Both the position numbers and the translations under genes were made by a program. DNA of 64,000 nucleotides from Aphelocoma coerulescens (lineage: Eukaryota > Chordata > Aves > Passeriformes > Corvidae). The stretch covers positions 9,858,924-9,922,923 of the forward strand of contig NC_091023.1 in assembly GCF_041296385.1 (NCBI RefSeq), given 5' to 3'. Positions 1 to 8,945 of the stretch are shown here, piece after piece; positions within the stretch are counted from its first letter, which is position 1; every line of letters starts with the position of its first letter. Below the pieces are notes generated by a model that saw only the letters and a list, made by a program, of their open reading frames with translations, had not been told where the DNA came from and ran no database searches.

Positions 1-210
1 GACATTTGGGTATATAACAGAAGCATCCACCGTTAAGACCATAAAAGATATTAAATTTTTTTTTGGTGTAAGAAACACAAAGCTTCATGCTTCAGGAAAT
101 CAACCAGCCTTCTGAAGGGGTTAGGTGAAAAGCTCTTTCCACAGCCATTTCTCCTCCTGAAGCAGCCAGCAGTGAGTGCATGAGTCACTGTTCAGCTTGG
201 CAAGGCAGCT
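1..210 (-). other. Probable CCDC195 3' UTR, running off the left edge
   Basis: Non-coding sequence following the proposed stop. I see no AATAAA or ATTAAA on the minus strand here, so the poly(A) site is probably beyond the window. Confidence 0.35.
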
Positions 211-328
211 CTAAGACAGCGATAAAATCATCAGCTCTGTCGTTTGGCCATGGGCACCTGGTAGGTCCCCAGGCATTCGATGTAACAGATCTGTGCTGCT
301 ATTTTGATTGCTTTGAAAGTTCTTTCCC
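211..328 (-). CDS. CCDC195: CCDC195 exon 3, terminal (tentative)
   Basis: After CTTGCTCCTGAG|, phase 2 completes an Arg codon and continues GKNFQSNQNSSTDLLHRMPG, then DLPGAHGQTTELMILSLS and TAG. The splice site, phase and a serine/asparagine-rich tail fit the end of CCDC195, but similarity in this part is weak, so another acceptor or exon remains possible. Confidence 0.5.
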
Positions 329-3300
329 CTCAGGAGCAAGCAGCAGTATTTGCCACTGCCACCCCGTTCCTGCACACTGCCCCTGTGTTTCCAACCACGC
401 ACACCTTCCACGTGAGCTGGCTGGAGGGCAAACCCCCTGGAAGCATTCATGAGCACCATAAGTCTTGAGTTTCCCTGACCCAGTGGAGTGTGCGCAGAAA
501 TCCAGAGTTACAGGGTCAGGGTGCTTTGGAAAACAACACGAGTTCCCTTCCAGGGACTAAATTTAGGTACCTAACTGCTGTTAAACATCTGACCCTGAAA
601 CGTCCTTACAAGAAAACCCAGGTGCCTCTCAAAGCTTGGCCTCGTTGTCCCCTGCAGCCTCTCAGGGAGGAGCTGGGCCCCAAATCAGCTTTGCACAGGG
701 AGTACAAGGGGCTGGGCACTGGTCTGCTCTGAGGATTTAGGGGGACAGAATTAAAGCTGTTGTGATGTGCCATGCACAGGTACCTCCACACAGGTGACAC
801 AACCCACAGCAGGTGTCAGCTCCCAGGGTGGCTGCTGGAGTCCTGCCCCAGAACATGCATGGTCAGGTGGGCAGAGCCATGGACTTCTCCCTGATCAAAC
901 ACATGCTTTGAGGCCATTTGGATTATTTTCCTTTTCAGCACAGGATGATTGGGCTGAACCCAGGAATCAGCATGAATTCCCAAGGTGGATATATCAGCAA
1001 CAGGATGTGGCTGGGCTATCATGTATCACGTATCATGTCTCATTACTGCTGGTTCCACTGGTGGTTGTTGTCCTGTGCTGGAAAGCTTCTCGTCAATGAG
1101 CAGAGACACTCAGGGCTGGTCCAGCAGCCATTTCACTTAATTTAGAAGCTGTCCTGAGACGACTTTTTTCAGGGCTGAAAGCATTAACTTGTAATGCTTC
1201 AGTTACAGGGGATATATGATACAATACAACTAAATCCATGACCCACAGTAATCACACTTCTAAAGGCATAGTGCAGAGTTCCTTGGTACTTCCATGCTTT
1301 CTGTTCAAAGTTTAAAAATCCCTTTCAAGCTTAGCTTGTCAGAACAACACATCAATCTGCAAAACCCTGCCTGGCTTTAACAGAGCAAAGATTTCAACCT
1401 CTTTCTCTCTCCCTCAGCCTCTCCTTCCTATAGCAAATTTAACCTGCTACCACTGCCAAACCTCACGCATTTCAGGGAGGAGAAGGACAGCTTCCTCAAA
1501 AGAGGTCTCCAGTCTGCTCAGGGCCTGTATACATTCAAACAACAATTTTGGTGATAACATACTAAAACCCAGAGTAAAGTCCATATACCTTTTTAGGTGA
1601 AACCCATGATCAGCCCAGGCTGGTGATGCTGTGAAGGCAAACCAAACCTACCTGCACTTGCAGACGTGCTCCTGAAACAGCTTCATGTTGCTGGAGTGGC
1701 TGTAGGAGAGACAACTGGCTGGTGATGGTTCAAGCCCTTTCTCCTCTTCCCTGCTGAGCTGTGCTGCAGCAGGAGGGGCTGGTGGCTGGGCACTGCCTGG
1801 CACCTCCAGGAGCCCATGGCTTGGAGGCTTCCTGCCGGCCCAGTAGGACCTTGTGCTGGAAGGAGCAGGAGCTGGGGAGACAGTGGGGTAGCGTCTCACA
1901 GTCATGGCAGTATCTGAGGAGCAGAGAAAAAAGCAGAGCTAGAAATAATAATAATAATAATAACAATAACAATAACAGTAACAATATCATTACAACAATT
2001 CAGGTATCCTCAATGTATTTTTGGAGAGCAACTTTTTACATGGGCAGATAGTGATAGAACAAGGGGGTGCAGTTTTAAGCTAAAAGAGGGGACATGAGAT
2101 TTTAGGAAGTGAGACACTGGAACATGTTGCCCAGAGAAGTTGTGGGTGCCCCATCCCTGGAAATGTCCAAGGCCAGGAAGAATGAGTCTTTGAGCAACCT
2201 AGTCTAGTGGAAGGTGTCCCTGCCCATGGCAGGGTTGTTCAAACTAGATGATGTTTAAGGTCCCTTCCAACCCCAAATGATCTATCATTCTATTTTTAAT
2301 CACTTTTTTGAGGCTCAAAAACATTTTGCATGTGGTGAAGCTGAGAGGCAGAAGAGGCCAGACAGCCTCTCTAGGTCCTACCCTTTGCCCTAGAAGGCAG
2401 CTGGAGAGGAAGAGCCACAGGGTTAGAAGGCACTTTGCACAGCTTTCCGACTTGCCAAAAGACCATGGAACTATTCCCAAGATGACAACATCCATAGCCA
2501 CCAGCAGCCCCTGTCTGAGGCCTCCAGGCAGGTAATGTGGCCACTGGGTCAGTGGGGCTGGCAGCAAGCACTATTCCCTCACAGCACCCCTCTGGCTGCA
2601 CGTAGATCCACTGGTGCCGGTCAGCCTCTCATCTTACTCCTTCACACAGATTTGTCTCCATGAAAACTTGTGGGGCCATTTCTCCAATACTTCTCACCAA
2701 GCAACATTTTGCTCTAATTCCTGCTTCATTAATTCCTCCAGAAATCCCAACCAGATTTCTGTAATTGAGGAATATTTCCATTTTTCTCCTCTGATACACT
2801 TGTGAAGAGAATATATTCCTATATATTGACCCCTCTCTGCCTCAGCGAGAACTAACTGCATTATCAGCAAAAATAAACTGCACATCTGGCATGATGTATG
2901 CAGCCAACCGAGTATTATTTGTTACTACTTGTAGCATTTTTCTCATCTTTTACTAAGGCAGGATGGGTTATGGCATGGTTACAAGTGTTGGCCCTTTTCT
3001 TCCTGGAACAGGCATGTGGAGGAGAGTCCATGCCTGCAAAAACCCAAAGCAGAAAGTCAAATTCTGCTTAAGCAAACTAAACTCTTTGAGTTGAATCCTT
3101 TCAGCTGAATCCTTTGAGCAGCGGTAAAACACTCCGCTAAGCTCAGCAAGGAGGATGCACCCTAAAAAGCCCACAGAGCAAGACATGCAGCGCTGGCGTG
3201 TTTGGTATGAACACAGAACGAGGCCAGAGCAATTCCATGGAGTTAACCAGGCGGCCGGCTAGCAGCTCATCTCCCTTCCCTGCAGACAGGGCACAGCCGG

Positions 3301-3612
3301 GCTGGCAGACACTGCATGGGCAGTACCGGGGTGCCATGGACAGCCCCACTCAGTACCTGTCTGCTTGCTCGGCGCTGGAGCGGCCGTGGCGCTTCCCTGC
3401 AGGGATGCTGGGGATGCAGCCGGTCCTTCCCCATCAATGGCGAGGCTCCTGACGTCGTTCCCATCTGCTCCTGCCGCCCCTCTCTCCGCCGGCACAGCTC
3501 TCTGCCCGCAGCCCTGCAGCTCTCCCTTCAGCGCCCTGTTTTCCCTCTCCAGCCTATTGATTTGGGAGCGCATCTTGCGGATGACCTGCAGGAGGTGCGT
3601 GTTCCCCTCCAT
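211..3612 (-). CDS. CCDC195: CCDC195-like coiled-coil protein, three coding exons
   Basis: This spliced minus-strand gene has exons 3357-3612, 1652-1913 and 211-328, 636 coding bases, 211 residues and a TGA-free frame across consistent phases (1, then 2). The N-terminal 32 residues carry hydrophobic or Asn positions at 7, 11, 14, 18, 21, 25, 28 and 32, a perfect 3-4 heptad pattern with one Asn, so a short coiled coil is expected. From memory, the start (MEGN.HLLQVIRKMRSQINRLE), an SPASLQG stretch, VRRY near the exon 2 start and EHVC at its end match human CCDC195 (about 200 residues), which I recall as lying near DOCK10 on 2q36. Its function is unknown. The rest is Pro/Ala/Ser-rich and probably disordered. 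The gene is about 12 kb downstream of DOCK10, in the same orientation. Confidence 0.7.
1652..1913 (-). CDS. CCDC195: CCDC195 exon 2
   Basis: The exon follows a good pyrimidine tract CTCTGCTCCTCAG|. It completes an Asp codon and reads TAMTVRRYPTVSPAPAPSST, a proline-rich middle, then CLSYSHSSNMKLFQEHVCKC, and ends at TGCAG|GTAGGT in phase 2. The VRRY and EHVC motifs are the family landmarks I recognise. Confidence 0.7.
1943..1986. repeat. (AAT)n/(AAC)n microsatellite
   Basis: AAT repeats grade into AACAAT repeats. On the minus strand this is a T-rich tract about 30 bases before the exon 2 acceptor of CCDC195, where length changes could affect branch-point or tract use. Confidence 0.9.
2086..2297 (+). 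mobile_element. CR1 LINE, truncated 3' end
   Basis: The plus strand matches the familiar 3' end of avian CR1: GACACTGGAACATGTTGCCC, GCCCCATCCCTGG, CTAGTCTAGTGGAAGGTGTC, CCTGCCCATGGCAGG, AGATGATGTTTAAGGTCCC and a tail with ATTCTAT. It is 5' truncated, as usual for CR1, moderately diverged, and lies antisense in intron 1 of CCDC195. Confidence 0.9.
3357..3612 (-). CDS. CCDC195: CCDC195 exon 1: coiled coil
   Basis: The ATG at 3612 has G at -3 and G at +4, and begins the conserved MEGNTHLLQ start. The exon reads through the heptad region and a Gly/Ala-rich stretch to SPASLQGSATAAPAPSKQT, and ends ACAG|GTACTG in phase 1. The frame is open upstream to another ATG at 3714, which would add 34 arginine/glycine-rich residues; I prefer 3612 for its context and family similarity. 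Confidence 0.72.
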
Positions 3613-3676
3613 GCCGCCCCGCCAGAGCCCCTGCCCTGCAGAGGGGCTCCGCAGCCAGCCGCGGGCAGACCCTGCC

Positions 3677-3684
3677 CTTAAAAG
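3677..3684 (-). promoter_or_regulatory. TATA-like element upstream of CCDC195
   Basis: The minus strand reads GGGGCTTTTAAGGGC in an otherwise GC-rich stretch, 65 bases before the chosen ATG. If it works as a TATA box, transcription would start near 3650 and give a 5' UTR of about 40 bases, which would favour the ATG at 3612 over the one at 3714. Confidence 0.3.
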
Positions 3685-6600
3685 CCCCCGGACACTGGGA
3701 GTCCCTCCTCGCACCGGCCAGATCCCGGGCTGGGAGGGCTGGACCGAGCTGTCAAGTTGCTAAGAGAGGACCATGATTTATTCATTGGGGGGCTCGCGTT
3801 TCAGAGCAGAGCTGGCCTGTCCCCCCCGCACAAATCACTGTCAACACGGCATCGCTGGCCCAGAGAAAACCTGCCCGCCCCTCGCCTGCCTCTTGGTTTT
3901 CTCCAGATGGCCGAGGAGGACAGAGCCCATTTCCTTTGGTTTGCCCAAAAAGGCCAGGGATCATTTCCATGGCACAGAGAGAGGGTCACCCTTTGCTGGG
4001 CAGCAATTCATCTCTCCCTTAACACAGGATAAATTACACTTTTTCGCTCTGTGCATCTGGAATTTCAATTCCAGAATTAGCAATTTCTTGCAGGAAAATT
4101 AAATTTCTAGATGAAAGCTGATACGGTGCAAGAACCCCGCTATTAACAATGTATGCCAACAGCTGTGATGGACAAGCAGGTATGCCAAAGCTCTCCTGGA
4201 AGGCTGCAGCAGCCCTCTCTGGGCGCCCAGGGAGGCTCGCTGGAGTGGAGCGCCTGCACGAGCATCCCAGGAGTGTAACGAGAGACAGACCAGGCACGAT
4301 TCTTGCATTAGCAAAAGAAACACAATCCCCTGTATTTCTCTCACCACCTAGTCCCTAAAGCCATCTTTCTGCTGGCAGCAAGATGAAAAAACGTGTGGAG
4401 CAGTCGTCCCGCTCCTCAAAACCTACTTCAAAATACAGAGAATGCCAGAAAGTCAACAGGGAAATAATTTATCACACCTTTTGCTTTGAGGCCATTCACT
4501 TCCCAACAGCTCAACAGTGACTCAGGAATCTCTGAGAGAGGAAAAAAAGACTTTTCAGCTGTACGCATTTCCCCACTCTGCTCCTGGAGGCTGGGGAAAG
4601 AAAGGAAAATTGTTGTGAGATGCTTCAAACATGAGATGACTCAGTTTTACTTTTTCCAAAGGTGTCAAAGGGCTGTTGTGAGGAAGCCACTGGGTCCATG
4701 GGTGGTGCTGCTGCCAAGCAGCTACAGGGAAATTGGACAGAAACTGCTGGAATTGAAACAAAACCAGGGATGGAAGTAAGGGCACGCCCCGGGGCATGTC
4801 CCCATGTGAGCAGTGCTGCCTTCTTGGAGCAGCATCCTCAAAAGTGCTTCACAAGGGCAAAGTGGTTCCCATAGGCCTCACTGTGCTCACTGCCCCCCTG
4901 ACTTAGAACCATGTGCAGTGTGTAGCAAGGGCAGCTAGGACTTGCTGCAGGAATACACACCTGTGCTGATTTTCCCAGGGACACAGGCACAAGGCTGGGC
5001 ACTGGAAGCCACAAGTCAGCAGCCCTGCTGTCACCTCCTGGGAACCTCTCCAGAGGGCTCTGCATGGTTCAGGCTGCATGCAGAGAGGTGAAACAAATGT
5101 GAGTTCTTAGGCTGCAGATAAAGCCCACAGCACCCATGCATTTGACTTGGGCTTGGACCCAGGCTTAAATAACAGTGTAGGTGCCCCTATGCAGGGGACA
5201 ATCTATAGGGAGCATTATGGGTCTATTTCTCCAGCAAACAGCTCAGGCACTGGAGCAGTGACAGCACCCACGCGTAATTATAACGTTGCCACTGATGCTG
5301 CAGCTGGCGGGTTTGGCTGGGAAGGGGGTGCTTACCAGCTCAGCAATTAGCTTATCCCAGCTTTAGTTGAACATATCTGCTCCTCATCACACGCCTGCTG
5401 CTCCTCTGGAACTACACTGGAGCAGGCACAGACCTTTTGATGCACCAGAAACATCTGAGGAAATGACTTTTGTCTTGTAACCTTGAACAGCGGCTCCTGC
5501 TGCTAGGGCCAGATGACTCAGGAGTTTTGGACAGTGGAAACCTGGCAAAGCTGCCTTTGCCACTGGGCTGACCAGTGTGTTCCCTGTCATCAGAAAGAGC
5601 TCCATGCACCCAACCTTGGTTTTTGTAAATTCAGTGGGGTCCAAGATGTGTGCTTACCCTGACAGCTCCTGGACATTGCTGCTCTGTGTGCCATGGGTGG
5701 GAAACATGCTGGGAGCCTCTTAGCCATGACACACTGGCAGGCTGCAGATTTTGGCCAAGTGTATCTTCAGTGTGCCTTCCTGAGCCTCCTGCAGACACCT
5801 CTAGATGTGTGGTTTTTGTTATAAAACAGTCCAAATCTTTTAACAGAGAGGGCACTTTCTCACACCTGAGAAGCTTTGGCAAGTTGTGCTTGGTAGGATA
5901 CAGACCTGGGTAAAATTGTTTTCACCCTCAGTGATACCCGAAGCTCTCAGCTAAGAAGAATAACCAAACACAGAGTTTCTGGCAGCTGTTGGGCTCGAGG
6001 AGCCCCATAGCAATATCTCTATGTGGCTGCTGGTGCATGAACTCTGTCTCAGTGGACTGTACAAACTGCATAACAAATAGTACTGCAGCAGAAAACCTGT
6101 AAACAAAACACAGAGGCCTTGTGGAGAATCTTCATCCAAACTGCGGGGAGCTCAGCTCTTTATTCTCCCCTGCCCAGCACAGTGACATGTGTGCTGTGTG
6201 TGCATGGCTGCTGCAGGGGCTTCCTGGGGAAGGGCTGCACTGAGAGCAGTGAGGGGACAGTGTGAAAACTGCCACCAGCAGGAAACAGCACCTGCACAGC
6301 TACCACAACTGCTGAACAGTTTTTGTAGCCGTCTCACTTACCAAATCCCTCTTGCTCTCCTGAGGTTAGAGAGACAAAAAAAATCAAAAAGGACTCATTC
6401 ATTGCTACTCATTGCAGGATGATTTCTTCTTAGCATATCACAACATTTTGTTCTGGGAAATCCATCAGCTGTAGGTGTGTGGATGTTTTCTATGACATGC
6501 TGCAGCTGGAGATGTGTCCTGCCTCCCAGTGGCACAGGAGTCCCTGTGCAAAAAGACAGAGCCTCCCTTCTCTGGGGCTAAACCCGACCAGCAGAGCACA

Positions 6601-8359
6601 AGTACTGGCATGGCATCTCCAGCCTCTCTGGGACAGGATGGAGGAGAAGCACAGCAGCCCGTCTGCCCCCACAGGAAATCTTTGGGAATAGAAGAGCTCA
6701 CAGGTCCGTCACTCCAGCACCAAACCTGAAGCCCAGATCTCTGTCAGGGATGAAGTCTCTAGGGAAGGGTTGCTGTTAATCAGCCTCAAAAGTCAGCAGC
6801 ACTGGATTTATGCATCCTATAAAAAATTACCAAGCAAAAGCATAACAGCAGCTCTGGTCAGGGTCAACGCCAAACTCTTCCAATTCTCATTGTGCAAGAA
6901 CAGCACTGTGCCCTGAGTCCTTGCTTGATTTCTGACTTTGACATGTTTAAAGCTTCATTGTGGTGCAAAAGAGCCTAATTCTCTTCCGAATCTGGCTGTA
7001 CAACTTAAGGAGGTAAAAAAAGAATATTTCAGTGGATTTAAAAATTAACAAAAAGATATTTTTTTGTGTGCTGATTCTGCTTTGCTGACACACTTCTAAT
7101 AATTTTCCTTCTGTACATCTGAAAGGACTGAACAGGTTTAATGTCCAAATTGGATCCCATACTGGCCTTCTCTCAGTGGCGTCTCCATTTAAATGGTAAA
7201 CTAAGAGGTAAACAGTAAATTTAAGAAGCAAACATATTTTTTTCCAATTTTCATTTCTCCCCTTTCATTCTTCTCCAAGTTGAGACATTTAGACCTTTAT
7301 GCATTTAAATTATCCCTATGCTATACTTGGCCTATCCTATGGCCTGAGGTTTAAGATGCAGCAGGTTTAAGATGCTCAACTTGAATGTATTTTCTTCTGA
7401 GCACTCAAATAATAGCTTGAATGCAGTGGGAGACGCAGCACGGTCTGCAAGGCCCTTGCTCACCTGAGCCCAGCATGCTGGCAGCCACATCAGTGGCCCC
7501 AGAGGTGCTGCTCTTCTAGGCCAGGCCACATCTTGCTTTGGACAGATTTCATCTGCAAATGCTCATCCACGTAAAGAAATGCATCCTTTGTGTGAGGAAA
7601 GGATTTGACAGAGTAGATTTTACAGCAGAAATTGGAATAATTGGACAAATATTCTAATAATTGGACAAATGGCCCAGTCTCTCAAGTTTGCTGATCATAT
7701 CTGTGTTTAATGCAGCTCCCTGGCTATGCACTCCCCGGGCAGGGTGCTGCTCTCAGCCCAGGTCCCCAGCCTGTGTTCACGCACCCAAGAGGTCCATCCC
7801 TGCAGGGCCACTGCTCCATCCTCGGGCCAGCCTGGGCTCCTCGCCAGAGCTGAGCTGCCACAGAGAAGGCAGGGACAGGAGCTTGTACCAGTTTCTGCAG
7901 CAGTGCTTCAGGCTTTCACCAGGGCAATCAGCTAATCATTCACTGACTAGATTGATTACAGGGCTGTTTGGAGCACCCCCGGTTTTAGCTGTGGGAGTAC
8001 CTCCCCTCCTCTGAGCTGGTACCACTCTGTAGTCAAACAGAGGAACCTGAAGGCCTGTCTTGGTACATTCCCACAGATACAAATGCCGAAAAATATCCAT
8101 TCTTATTCTGAAAAGTGTGGGGTTTGGGTCTTACCTATTGCACAGCCGAAACCTGCTATTCCCAAGCCCCTTCTGAAGGACAAGGCTGAGGTATGCTGGT
8201 GTTGGGACACCCATGTGGGAGGGTGCCAGTGCTGCCATGCCAGCAGGCAGGTGTCCCCCAGAACTACAACCCACCTAGGCTGGGAAGGAAACTCCCTTTT
8301 CACCCGTGTAAAAGGGCTGAGATGGTGCTTTTGCAGGCAGAGCTCTGCAGGAGCGCAGA
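3685..8359. other. Intergenic, no gene seen
   Basis: This is unique sequence with moderate GC content. Open frames are short, overlap on both strands and lack splice-site or family support. I recognise no transposable element, tRNA or other RNA gene here. Regulatory content upstream of CCDC195 is possible but not visible as motifs. Confidence 0.6.
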
Positions 8360-8945
8360 GCAGCACGGCACGAAGCTGCCCGAGGCGGCCCGAGGCCCCT
8401 GCCCCCCCAGCACACCCCTGCCCCCCCCAGCACACCCCTGCCCCCCAGCACACCCCTGCCCCCCCCCAGCACACCCCTGCCCCCCCAGCACACCCCTGCC
8501 CCCCAGCACACCCCTGCCCCCCAGCACACCCCTGCCCCGGCTGAGCCAGCCCCGCTGTCCCGCACGGAGCCGCCTCCCCGAGCGCCACCCGTGTGTCGCA
8601 CACCGCCACCAGCGTCCGGCACACGCCGCTTCTGTACAGAGCGCTTCTCTGAGCACCCTCGGACTGAAACTTCCCGGCAGAGCGCCAGTTACCCAGCGGA
8701 TTGGCAGGATGAGCCCAGGAAGGCAAGTACAAGTCTGCAGGAAAGCTCTGTCCTTGACACTGAAGTGGGAAGAGGAAGTGCTCCAGCTGAGTGGGAGGGG
8801 GACATGGGACACGGGGACGTGGGCCGAGGGCTGCCTTGGGGCACAGACACGAGCAGCAGCATTCGGGGGGAAGCGGAGCGGGGAGGGCAGAGCCCGTGGA
8901 ATCGCTCCCCAGCCTCACGTGTGAGCGAGTGCGAACCCGGCTGCT
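8360..8945. other. CpG-rich island with no assigned gene
   Basis: GC-rich DNA with many CpG (for example CCCGCACGGAGCCGCC and CCGAGCGCCACCCGTG) contrasts with the CpG-poor flanks. It surrounds the minisatellite and sits about 6.3 kb after the DOCK10 3' end and 4.7 kb before CCDC195. In vertebrates such islands usually mark promoters; I cannot attach a transcript to this one. Confidence 0.6.
8401..8538. repeat. C-rich minisatellite, 18-21 base unit, 7 copies
   Basis: Seven copies of AGCACACCCCTG are separated by runs of six to nine C. Unit length varies only in the C run, as expected from slippage. The minus strand is G-rich, with repeated G runs of four or more, so it could form G-quadruplexes. 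The long open frames across it on both strands are products of the repeat, not genes. Confidence 0.95.

Noticed and set aside
3259..3356. Continuation of the CCDC195 exon 1 frame past the donor
   Set aside because: The frame stays open for about 30 codons, but GTACTG at 3356 gives a donor in the right phase to reach the VRRY exon, and the continuation has no recognisable similarity.
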